Source: Bradyrhizobium sp. Ec3.3 (lineage in GTDB: Bacteria > Pseudomonadota > Alphaproteobacteria > Rhizobiales > Xanthobacteraceae). Taken from it: a DNA stretch of 64,000 bases. Positions within the stretch are counted from its first letter, which is position 1; each line of letters starts with the position of its first letter. This document shows positions 8,706 through 16,402 of this stretch, piece after piece. The notes below the pieces were generated by a model. The model ran no database searches, was not told the DNA's origin, and saw nothing but the letters and a program-made list of their open reading frames with translations. Where the stretch lies: NCBI RefSeq assembly GCF_000472925.1, contig NZ_AXAS01000018.1:62001-126000 (forward strand), in the 5' to 3' direction. A program made the translations under genes and the position numbers.

Positions 8706-11495
8706 TCACGCCGCCGGCTGAACCGCCTTCTCGCCCGCCATCACATGCGTCAGCGCGCTCTTGATCGCGGCCTGGCGTGTCGGCGCGTTGATCTGCGCGC
8801 CGAGGAGGTCGGTGACATAGAACACGTCGCGCGCGCGCTCGCCGAAGGTCGCAACATGAGCGGAGGCGATGTTGAGGTTCAGCTTGGAGATCGCCGTGGT
8901 CAACTCGTATAGCAGGCCGGGACGGTCGAGGCCGGAGACCTCGATCACGGTGTAGCGATCGGACCACTGGTTGTTGATGATCACTTCCGGCTCGATCACG
9001 AAGGGGCGCGCCTTGCTGCGCACGGTGCGCCGCGCCACCACCTCGGGCAGCCGCAGCTTGCCTTCCAGCACGTCCTCGATCATCTCGCCGATGCGTGTGG
9101 CGCGGCGGCCTTCATCCTCGTCGCGCTCGTATTCGCGCGAGATCGAGATGGTGTCGAGCGCACGGCCGTCGGTCGTGGTGTAGATCTGGGCGTCGACGAT
9201 GTTGGCGCCGGCGGACGCACAGGCGCCGGCGATGATCGACAGCAGCCAGGGATGGTCGGCGGCGAAGATCGTGAGCTCGGTGACGCCGCGCACCTCGTCG
9301 AAGCCGACATTGATCGCGAGCTTGTGGCCGGCCTGCTCGCTCGCGCGCACGAAGCGCGCATGGCGCATCTTGCGCGGCAGTTCGACCTTGAGCCAGTAGG
9401 CCGGATAGTGCCGGCCGACATAGGCGTCGAGCTCATCCTTTGGCCATTCGGCAAACGCAATACGGAATTCGGCCTGCGCGGCGGCAAGGCGCTTGCCGCG
9501 GTCGACTTCGGAGAAGCCGCCGGTCAGCACCGGCTCGGTCTCGTAGTAAAGCGAGCGCAAAAGCTGCGCCTTCCAGCCGTTCCACACGCCGGGCCCGACG
9601 CCGCGGATGTCGGCGGTGGTCAGGATCGTGAGCAGCTTCATCTGCTCGACCGACTGCACCACGGCGGCAAAGTTCTCGATGGTCTTGCGGTCGGAGAGAT
9701 CGCGCGACTGCGCGACCGTCGACATGGTCAGATGTTCCTCGATCAGCCACGCCACGAGCTCGGTATCGGCCGGGCTGAAGCCGAGCCGCGGACAGAGCCG
9801 CCGTGCCACCTTGGCGCCCGCGATGGAGTGATCCTCGGGCCGGCCCTTGGCGATGTCGTGCAGGAGCGTCGCGACATAGATCACCGAACGGTGCTCGGGC
9901 CGGGTCTTGCGCATCAGGTCGCTGGCGAGCGTGAACTCTTCGATGCCGCCGCGCTCGATGTCCTGCAGGAAGCCGATGCAGCGGATCAGATGCTCGTCGA
10001 CCGTGTAGTGATGATACATGTTGAACTGCATCATCGAGACGATCTTGCCGAAGGCGCGGATGAAATGACCGAGCACGCCGGTCTCGTTCATCCGTCGCAG
10101 CACGGTCTCGGCGTCGTTGGAGGTCAGGATCTCCATGAACAGCCGGTTCGCTTCCGGATTCTCGCGGAGCTGCGCGTTGATCAGGTTGAGCGAGCGCGTC
10201 ACGGTACGCATCGCGTCGGGGTGGAACGCGAGGTTGTTCTTCTGTGCCAGGCGGAAGATGCGGATCAGGTTGACCGGATCGTGCTTGAACACGTCGGGTG
10301 CAGCCAGGTTGATGCGGTTGTTGTCGACGATGAAGTCGTCGCTATCAGGCACGCGCCGCTTCACGGTGCTTGGCCTCAGGCGCGCCATCATCCGGCTCAG
10401 CACCGGCGCGGGCTTGGCCTGCTGGTCTTCCAGCTTCGCGCACAGGATGGCGGTAAGATTGCCGACTTCCTTGGCGACCAGGAAGTAGTGCTTCATGAAG
10501 CGCTCGACGTCCTGCATGCCGGGATGCGAGGTGTAGCCGAGGCGAACCGCGATCTCGCGCTGGAGGTCGAAGGAGAGGCGCTCCTCGGCGCGGCCGCAGT
10601 AGAAATGCAGATTGCAGCGCACCGACCAGAGGAAGTCGGCGCAGCGGCGGAAGGTGCGGTACTCCTGTGCGTCGAACACCCCGCGCTCGGCGAGTTCGTC
10701 GGTGTCGCGCACGCGATAGACGTATTTCGCGATCCAGAACAGCGTGTGCAGGTCACGCAGGCCGCCCTTGCCATCCTTGACGTTGGGCTCGACGAGATAA
10801 CGCGACTGGCCGCCGCGGCGATGCCGCTCCTCGCGTTCGGCGAGCTTTGCGGTAACGAATTCGGATGCGGTGCCCTGCACCACGTCCTTGTCGAACCGCG
10901 CGACCAGCTCGTCATAGAGCGGCTGGTCGCCGGTCAGGAAGCGCGTCTCCAGGATCGCGGTGCGGATGGTCATGTCGCCGCGCGCCTGCCGGATCGATTC
11001 ATCGACCGAGCGCGTGGCGTGACCGACCTTCAGGCCCATATCCCAGAGGCAATAGAGGATGGCTTCGGCCACCTGCTCGCCCCAGGCCGTCTGCTTGTAG
11101 GGCAGGATGAACAAGAGATCGATGTCAGATTCCGGTGCCATCAGCCCGCGGCCATAGCCGCCGGTCGCAACCACCGCCATGCGCTCGGCGCCGGTCGGGA
11201 TCGGCGAGCGGTAGAGATGGCGGGTCGCGGCCGAATAGAGAATGCGGATGATCTCGTCCTGCACGTGGCACAGCCGCTCGGCGCAGCGCCTTCCGTGGCG
11301 GTCTTTCAGCAGGATCTTCTGCGCTTCGGCGCGCGCTGCGATCAGCTCGGTCTTGAGCAGTTGCGCCATCGCCGTGCGGAACGCGTCCTCGCGCCCCTCA
11401 TGCTTTGCGGCAAGCGCGTCGACTGCGGCGGTCACCCGCGCGCTGTCGAAGCGATCATCCATCTCCTGCTTGTGCTGGGTCGTGACGCTGTCCAT
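8706..11495 (-). CDS. glnD: Bifunctional [protein-PII] uridylyltransferase/uridylyl-removing enzyme
   Basis: A 929-residue nitrogen sensor that uridylylates PII proteins (GlnB/GlnK) when glutamine is low and de-uridylylates them when it is high. The nucleotidyltransferase domain occupies roughly residues 70-330, with GGYGRG and SDIDLLF. The HD hydrolase domain is at about 500-640 (LLHDIAKGRPEDHS). Two C-terminal ACT domains follow, near residues 740-810 (TIFAADHPWLLSIIAGA) and 850-920 (EVSGLDRPGLLYELTTAI). Length and order match complete GlnD proteins. It stands as a single gene here, reading towards repeat B1. No nearby glnB or glnK was seen. Confidence 0.96.
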   Translation of the reverse strand: MDSVTTQHKQEMDDRFDSARVTAAVDALAAKHEGREDAFRTAMAQLLKTELIAARAEAQKILLKDRHGRRCAERLCHVQDEIIRILYSAATRHLYRSPIPTGAERMAVVATGGYGRGLMAPESDIDLLFILPYKQTAWGEQVAEAILYCLWDMGLKVGHATRSVDESIRQARGDMTIRTAILETRFLTGDQPLYDELVARFDKDVVQGTASEFVTAKLAEREERHRRGGQSRYLVEPNVKDGKGGLRDLHTLFWIAKYVYRVRDTDELAERGVFDAQEYRTFRRCADFLWSVRCNLHFYCGRAEERLSFDLQREIAVRLGYTSHPGMQDVERFMKHYFLVAKEVGNLTAILCAKLEDQQAKPAPVLSRMMARLRPSTVKRRVPDSDDFIVDNNRINLAAPDVFKHDPVNLIRIFRLAQKNNLAFHPDAMRTVTRSLNLINAQLRENPEANRLFMEILTSNDAETVLRRMNETGVLGHFIRAFGKIVSMMQFNMYHHYTVDEHLIRCIGFLQDIERGGIEEFTLASDLMRKTRPEHRSVIYVATLLHDIAKGRPEDHSIAGAKVARRLCPRLGFSPADTELVAWLIEEHLTMSTVAQSRDLSDRKTIENFAAVVQSVEQMKLLTILTTADIRGVGPGVWNGWKAQLLRSLYYETEPVLTGGFSEVDRGKRLAAAQAEFRIAFAEWPKDELDAYVGRHYPAYWLKVELPRKMRHARFVRASEQAGHKLAINVGFDEVRGVTELTIFAADHPWLLSIIAGACASAGANIVDAQIYTTTDGRALDTISISREYERDEDEGRRATRIGEMIEDVLEGKLRLPEVVARRTVRSKARPFVIEPEVIINNQWSDRYTVIEVSGLDRPGLLYELTTAISKLNLNIASAHVATFGERARDVFYVTDLLGAQINAPTRQAAIKSALTHVMAGEKAVQPAA

Positions 11496-11646
11496 GCTTC
11501 ACCGGATATAAGAGGTGACAGGCGCTGTCACCCGCCATTCTTTCGCAATAGTCGTTCCATGCTTGGAAAGGCCGGCTTTCGGCAAACTTGTTCTCGGTCG
11601 GCCCGGTTTCAAGACAGGGATTTTCTCGTTGACCTCTAGGTATAAC

Positions 11647-11663
11647 TCATTGAAAAACAATGA
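11647..11663. promoter_or_regulatory. Inverted repeat upstream of the sulfonate transporter genes
   Basis: TCATTG-AAAAA-CAATGA, a perfect 6+5+6 palindrome ending about 20 bases before the start codon at 11684. TATAAC lies directly upstream at 11641. The position suits an operator or leader hairpin for the ssu-like operon. The regulator is unknown. Confidence 0.45.
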
Positions 11664-11683
11664 AGTTTCGTAAGGAGGCCGGC

Positions 11684-12658
11684 ATGACCAGATTTTCACG
11701 ACGCATTCTGCTGGCGGGCGCTGTGGCGCTCGCGCTGACCCCTGGTTTGGTGCGCGCCGCCGAGCCGCTGAAGGAGCTTCGCATCGACTGGGCGACCTAC
11801 AATCCGGTGTCGCTGGTCCTGAAGCAGAAGGGGCTTCTCGAGAAAGAGTTCGCCAAGGACGGCATCAGCATCACCTGGGTGCAGTCGGCCGGCTCCAACA
11901 AGGCGCTCGAATTCCTCAATGCCGGCTCGATCGATTTCGGCTCGACTGCGGGTTCGGCGGCGCTGGTGGCGAAAATCAACGGCAACCCGATCAAGTCGAT
12001 CTACGTCTATTCGCGCCCCGAGTGGACGGCGCTGGTCACGACCAAGGACTCCAAGATCGCAAGCGTCGCTGACCTGAAGGGCAAGCGCGTCGCGGTGACG
12101 CGCGGCACAGATCCGCACATCTTCCTGGTGCGTGCGCTGCTCGGCGCTGGCCTTTCCGAGAAGGACATCACGCCGGTGCTGCTCCAGCATGCCGACGGCA
12201 AGACCGCGCTGATTCGCGGCGACGTCGACGCCTGGGCCGGCCTCGATCCGATGATGGCGCAGGCCGAGGTCGAGGAGGGCGCGAAGCTGTTCTACCGCAA
12301 GGCCGACGCCAACACCTGGGGCATCCTCAATGTGCGCGAGCAGTTTTTGAAGGATTATCCGGACATCGTCCGCCGCGTGCTCGCCGTGTACGAGGACGCG
12401 CGAAAATATTCGCTGGCGAATTACGACGAGCTGAAGAAGACCTTCATCGCGGTGACGAAGCTGCCCGATGCCGTCGTCGACAAGCAGCTCAAGGAGCGCA
12501 CCGAGCTGACCCACAGCCGCATCGGAGCCCCGCAGCGCGAGTCGATCCTCGCCGCCGGCCTCGCCCTCCAGCAGGCCGGCGTCGTCGACGCCAAGGTCGA
12601 CGTCAAGGCCACGCTCGATGCCCTGATCGACGACCAGGTCCCGCTGCCGACGAATTAG
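11684..12658 (+). CDS. ssuA: Aliphatic sulfonate-type ABC transporter binding protein
   Basis: A 324-residue periplasmic protein of the SsuA/TauA/NMT1-like family. The N-terminus has a twin-arginine-like or Sec signal (FSRRILLAGAVALALTPGLVRAA). The mature part has typical SsuA sequence: LRIDWATYNPVSLVLKQKG, VQSAGSNKALEFLNAGSIDFGSTAGSAAL and VAVTRGTDPHIFL. ATG 11684 is supported by AAGGAGG; an upstream in-frame ATG at 11660 lacks a ribosome site. It heads an operon with permease and ATPase genes. Sulfonates are the likely ligand by family; taurine, nitrate or thiamine-precursor ligands cannot be ruled out. Confidence 0.88.
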   Translation: MTRFSRRILLAGAVALALTPGLVRAAEPLKELRIDWATYNPVSLVLKQKGLLEKEFAKDGISITWVQSAGSNKALEFLNAGSIDFGSTAGSAALVAKINGNPIKSIYVYSRPEWTALVTTKDSKIASVADLKGKRVAVTRGTDPHIFLVRALLGAGLSEKDITPVLLQHADGKTALIRGDVDAWAGLDPMMAQAEVEEGAKLFYRKADANTWGILNVREQFLKDYPDIVRRVLAVYEDARKYSLANYDELKKTFIAVTKLPDAVVDKQLKERTELTHSRIGAPQRESILAAGLALQQAGVVDAKVDVKATLDALIDDQVPLPTN

Positions 12659-12697
12659 TTCCTGTCGGGAAGAGGCGCGTCGGCGCAACAAACTCCG

Positions 12698-12750
12698 TTG
12701 TCGTCCCGGATCGCGCTCCGCGTCGCTGCGCTTGTCCGGGACGACGACTG
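12698..12750. repeat. Short GTCGTCCCGG palindrome inside the ssu operon
   Basis: TTGTCGTCCCGGA and TCCGGGACGACGAC flank about 25 bases of GC-rich loop. It lies between ssuA and ssuC, where such hairpins often protect the upstream message and give more binding protein than permease. Confidence 0.6.
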
Positions 12751-12794
12751 AGATTGCCGCGCGGCCTTGCATTCCCTCGTGAGACGCGCTTGCT

Positions 12795-13640
12795 ATGGCT
12801 ATGACCTTCGAAGCCCCAGCGGTGGAACAATCCGATCGCGGCGTAACGCGTGCGCCGCGCCTCTCCCGCTATGCGCGACCGCTGCTCGGGCTCGCGCTGC
12901 CGCTGACGCTCGCGCTTGGCTGGGAGCTCGTGGTCTGGCTCGGCTATTCCAACGGCCGGCTGGTGCCGCCGCCCTCGCGCGTCCTTGCGACCATTCTCGA
13001 TCTCGCCCGCTCGGGCGAGCTGACGCGGCACATCGCCGCGACCTTGTGGCGCGTTGGTCTCGGCTTCCTGCTCGGCGTCGTCGCGGGCACGCTGCTCGGT
13101 GCGATCGCCGGCTACTGGTCGCTGGCGCGACGGCTGCTCGATCCGACCGTGCAGGCGCTGCGCGCGATTCCTTCGATCGCCTGGGTACCGTTGTTCATCC
13201 TCTGGCTTGGCATCTTCGAAACCTCCAAGATCGCGTTGATCGCGGTCGGGGTGTTCTTTCCAGTCTATCTCGGCGTGATGGGCGCGATTCTCATCGTCGA
13301 TCGCAAGATCGTCGAGGTCGGCCGTATCTTCCGCCTGTCCGGCCCGGCCATGATCCGCCGCATCCTGCTGCCCGCCGTGCTCCCGGCCTACGTCGTATCG
13401 CTGCGAGTCGGGCTTGGCCTTGGCTGGATGTTCGTCGTTGCCGCCGAATTCATGGGCGCCTCCGAAGGCCTCGGCTATCTCCTGATCGATGGCCAGCAGC
13501 TCGGCAAGCCTGCGCAGATCGTCGCCGCGATCGTCATCTTCGCCATCCTCGGCAAGCTCACCGACTGGCTGATCGAGGTCGCGAAGGCGCCGCTGCTGCG
13601 CTGGCAGGATGCCTTCGGGCGCGAGCAGGGAGGGGCGTGA
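12795..13640 (+). CDS. ssuC: Sulfonate-type ABC transporter permease
   Basis: A 281-residue BPD_transp_1 permease with about six membrane spans. After a 30-residue cytoplasmic N-terminus come spans near residues 32-52, 90-115, 125-145, 150-175, 205-230 and 245-265. The region IPSIAWVPLFILWLGIFETSKI is characteristic of SsuC/TauC permeases, and the EAA-loop that docks on the ATPase lies near IVEVGRIFRLSGPAMIRRILLPAVLPAYV. The stop overlaps the following ATG (ATGA), so the ATPase is translationally coupled. Confidence 0.9.
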   Translation: MAMTFEAPAVEQSDRGVTRAPRLSRYARPLLGLALPLTLALGWELVVWLGYSNGRLVPPPSRVLATILDLARSGELTRHIAATLWRVGLGFLLGVVAGTLLGAIAGYWSLARRLLDPTVQALRAIPSIAWVPLFILWLGIFETSKIALIAVGVFFPVYLGVMGAILIVDRKIVEVGRIFRLSGPAMIRRILLPAVLPAYVVSLRVGLGLGWMFVVAAEFMGASEGLGYLLIDGQQLGKPAQIVAAIVIFAILGKLTDWLIEVAKAPLLRWQDAFGREQGGA

Positions 13641-14425
13641 TGCTGGCGCTCGAACGGGTGAGCAAGACCTACCCCAATGGCGTCGAGGCGCTGGCGCGCT
13701 TCTCGGCCGCGATCAGGCAGGGCGAGATCGTCGCCATCATCGGCGGTTCCGGCTGCGGCAAGTCCACGCTGCTGCGCGCCATTGCCGGCCTCGATCGCGC
13801 CAGCTCGGGCACGGTGACGCTCGACAACGAGGCGATATCGTCGCCGCATGCCAAGATCGGCATCATCTTCCAGGAGCCGCGGCTGTTGCCCTGGCTCAGC
13901 GTCGCCGACAACATCGGCTTCGGCCTTGCGGACCTTCCCGCGGGCGAGCGACGCGAAAAAGTCGCGCGCGCGCTCGAGCGCGTCGGACTTGCCGACAAGG
14001 CCGATGCCTGGCCGCGCGAGCTCTCCGGCGGACAGGCGCAGCGCGTCGCGATCGCGCGTGCGCTGGTACCGCAACCCGAGGTGCTCCTGCTCGACGAGCC
14101 GTTCTCAGCGCTCGATGCCTTCACCCGCAGGGATCTCCAAGACCATCTGCTCGACCTCTGGGCCGATACGCGCCCGACGCTGATCCTGGTGACCCATGAC
14201 GTCGACGAGGCCGTGGTGCTGGCCGATCGCGTGCTCGTGATGCGGCCGCGGCCGGGCCGGCTGTTCGACCAGATCGAGATCAATCTCGCACGCCCGCGCG
14301 ACCGCAACTCGCCTCTGTTCGACAGCTTCAAGCGCAGCGTCCTGACTTCGCTCGACCGCTCGCTCGATCGCAACGTGCCTGACCGTGACGCAACCCAGGG
14401 TCCCGGCCAGGCGATGTGGTGGTGA
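13640..14425 (+). CDS. ssuB: Sulfonate-type ABC transporter ATPase
   Basis: A 261-residue ABC ATPase. Walker A is GGSGCGKST near residues 38-46, the Q-loop FQEPRLLPWLSV, the signature LSGGQAQRVAIARAL, Walker B VLLLDEPFSALD, and the H-loop LVTHDVDEAV. The PRLLPW wording after the Q-loop is typical of SsuB/TauB. ATG 13640 overlaps the permease stop and GGAGGGG lies just upstream. The frame runs open far upstream, but that part is antiphase to ssuC. It energises uptake of the ligand bound by the SsuA-like protein. Confidence 0.92.
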   Translation: MLALERVSKTYPNGVEALARFSAAIRQGEIVAIIGGSGCGKSTLLRAIAGLDRASSGTVTLDNEAISSPHAKIGIIFQEPRLLPWLSVADNIGFGLADLPAGERREKVARALERVGLADKADAWPRELSGGQAQRVAIARALVPQPEVLLLDEPFSALDAFTRRDLQDHLLDLWADTRPTLILVTHDVDEAVVLADRVLVMRPRPGRLFDQIEINLARPRDRNSPLFDSFKRSVLTSLDRSLDRNVPDRDATQGPGQAMWW

Positions 14426-14479
14426 CAATTTTGCTCCCAGCCGGTACATCGAGGGGCGATCTTCCGGGAGAGAACAAAA

Positions 14480-14989
14480 ATGGATGCCGCAGAACTCCGC
14501 CAGATGCAGGCCCCGATCAAGGAACGCTACAAGACCGATCCGAAGGCCGCGCTGATCACGCTGAAGGCCAAGGGCACGACCGACAACGACGGCATCGCCT
14601 GCAAGGTCGAGACCGGCCGCGCGCTCGCGGTGGCTGGCCTGCATCCGGCGACCGGCGGCTCCGGGCTGGAGCTTTGTTCGGGCGACATGCTGCTCGAGGC
14701 GCTGGTTGCCTGCGCCGGCGTCACGCTGAAATCGGTCGCGACCGCGATCGATGTGCCGCTGAAAACCGGCAATGTCTACGCTGAAGGCGATCTCGATTTC
14801 CGCGGCACGCTCGGCGTCGACAAGGAGACCCCGGTCGGCTTCGCCGAGATCCGCCTGCGCTTCGAAGTCGACACCGACGCGCCGCAGGACAAGCTCGATC
14901 TGCTGCTGAAACTCACCGAACGCTATTGCGTGGTCTACCAGACTATCAAGAACGGCCCGAAGGTCTCGGTGTCGATGCACAGGATGTAG
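14480..14989 (+). CDS. OsmC/Ohr family protein
   Basis: A 169-residue OsmC-fold protein. The two reactive cysteines expected in this thiol peroxidase family are present: Cys78 in LVACAGVTL and Cys150 in TERYCVVYQ. Members reduce organic hydroperoxides, though some lack proven activity. A ribosome site, GGGAGAG, precedes the ATG. It lies 54 bp after the ssuB-like gene on the same strand and may be co-transcribed; that would link sulfur uptake with thiol peroxide defence, which is inference. A strong inverted repeat follows it. Confidence 0.88.
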   Translation: MDAAELRQMQAPIKERYKTDPKAALITLKAKGTTDNDGIACKVETGRALAVAGLHPATGGSGLELCSGDMLLEALVACAGVTLKSVATAIDVPLKTGNVYAEGDLDFRGTLGVDKETPVGFAEIRLRFEVDTDAPQDKLDLLLKLTERYCVVYQTIKNGPKVSVSMHRM

Positions 14990-14996
14990 CCGTCCA

Positions 14997-15113
14997 CCTC
15001 TCCCGTAGGGAGAGGTCGCACCGAAGGCGCGGGTGAGGGGCTGCGCTCTCTCGTGGGACCTGAATCCCTCACCCGATTTGCTGCTGCAACTCGACCTCTC
15101 CCTACGGGAGAGG
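14997..15113. repeat. Long inverted repeat with self-palindromic arms
   Basis: Perfect 22-base arms lie at 14997-15018 and 15092-15113 (CCTCTCCCGTAGGGAGAGG core). Each arm is itself palindromic, and an inner GGGTGAGGG/CCCTCACCC pair nests inside. It follows the OsmC gene and precedes a same-strand membrane protein gene, so it may act as a terminator. Confidence 0.75.
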
Positions 15114-15163
15114 CGAACGAGCCCGCGGATAATTCACTTCAACAAAAATCATCCCGCGCAAAA

Positions 15164-15958
15164 ATGCCCGCCGAACTCACCTTCCTCTTCTTCCTCCTCT
15201 TGCGCATGGCGATCGCTGCGGCGTTTGTCGTGACGGCGTCGATCATCACCGAGCGCTCCGGCCCGGTGATCGGCGCGCTGGTTGCAACGCTGCCGATCTC
15301 GGCGGGGCCCTCTTACGTCTTTCTCGCGCTCGATCACGATGCCGCCTTCATCGCGCAGGGCGCGCTGGCGAGCCTTCCCGTCAACGCCGCGACGATCTTC
15401 CTCGGGCTCACCTATGTCGTGCTGGCGCAGCGGCGTAACCTCATCGTCAGTTGTGGTGCGGCAATCGCAGTCTGGATCGCGCTCGCCTCGATCATCCGCC
15501 AGTTCGACTGGTCGCTCACATCAGGCCTTGCCGCCAACCTGATCGCGTTCGGCATCTGCATTCCGCTGCTGGCGCGCTATCGCCATGTGAAGATGCCGCT
15601 GGTGACGCGCCGCTGGTACGACATTCCCTTCCGCGCAGCGCTGGTCGCCACTCTGGTCGCCATCGTGGTGTCGACCTCAGGCTGGGTCGGGCCGCGCGTC
15701 AGCGGCATCATCGCGCTCTATCCGATCGTCTTCACCAGCATGATGGTGATCCTGCACCCGCGCATCGGCGGCCCGCCGACCGCCGCCGTCATCGCCAATG
15801 CCGCCTGGGGCCTGCTCGGCTTCGGCATGGCGATCGCGGTGATGCACGTCGCGGTCGTGAAATTCGGATCGGTGATTGGCCTCACTCTCGCGCTCGCCAC
15901 CTGCGTGAGCTGGAATCTGACGTTGTGGTGGACTGCGCGAAGAAAGAAACTTTCCTGA
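15164..15958 (+). CDS. Integral membrane protein of unknown function
   Basis: About 264 residues with seven or eight hydrophobic spans and short loops, so nearly all of it lies in the inner membrane. I do not recognise a named family. Notable segments are SGPVIGALVATLPISAGPSYVFLAL early and SGWVGPRVSGIIALYPIVFTSMMVILHPRIGGP late. The two halves look related (each has a GP..G-A-LP/YPI pattern), which hints at an internal duplication. ATG 15164 is chosen because upstream codons would translate the inverted repeat. It is probably a single-gene unit. It could be a small-molecule permease or exporter. Confidence 0.7.
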   Translation: MPAELTFLFFLLLRMAIAAAFVVTASIITERSGPVIGALVATLPISAGPSYVFLALDHDAAFIAQGALASLPVNAATIFLGLTYVVLAQRRNLIVSCGAAIAVWIALASIIRQFDWSLTSGLAANLIAFGICIPLLARYRHVKMPLVTRRWYDIPFRAALVATLVAIVVSTSGWVGPRVSGIIALYPIVFTSMMVILHPRIGGPPTAAVIANAAWGLLGFGMAIAVMHVAVVKFGSVIGLTLALATCVSWNLTLWWTARRKKLS

Positions 15959-16402
15959 TCGTGGCGGCAGTCTCTGCTGCAGTGAAAGTGTCTTGCCTTC
16001 TCGTCGCCGTCCATTCGCCCCTGAGCGCTGCTACTGCAAGTCGACGACCTTCGGGCCCGGGCCTATTGCAAGCTGAAGTCCGCGCGTTTGCGGGCGGTTC
16101 GTTGCCGAATTCCGATCGTATCGTTAAGCGAATCTTCGCATCTCGGCGCAATTGTAATTCCAAATTGATTCTTTCGGCAGATGAGCTGGGGCGCCTCGAT
16201 GAGATGACGGTGTTCATCGACGACGAGCATCCGAGACGCCCTCGAGTTACATCGATTGAGATGCGCAACCGCGGCGATAAGCCGAGCGCTCAGCTGCTTC
16301 ACTGAAAACGGCGCGGCAAGCCAACGGAGGCGTCGCTCTGGACACATTGCAACACGAGACGGATTGTTCGCGCGGCTCGAGCGCAACTTGGGAGACACAA
16401 AG

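Noticed and set aside
9252..11639. 795-codon open frame antisense to glnD
   Set aside because: Shadow of high third-position GC in glnD; composition is His/Arg/Asp-rich and no family is recognisable.
11629..11646. TTGACC followed by TATAAC as a sigma-70 promoter of ssuA
   Set aside because: The two hexamers are only six bases apart, far too close for a -35/-10 pair.
12767..13639. Long upstream extension of ssuB
   Set aside because: It runs antiphase through ssuC; the ATPase starts at 13640 in an ATGA overlap.
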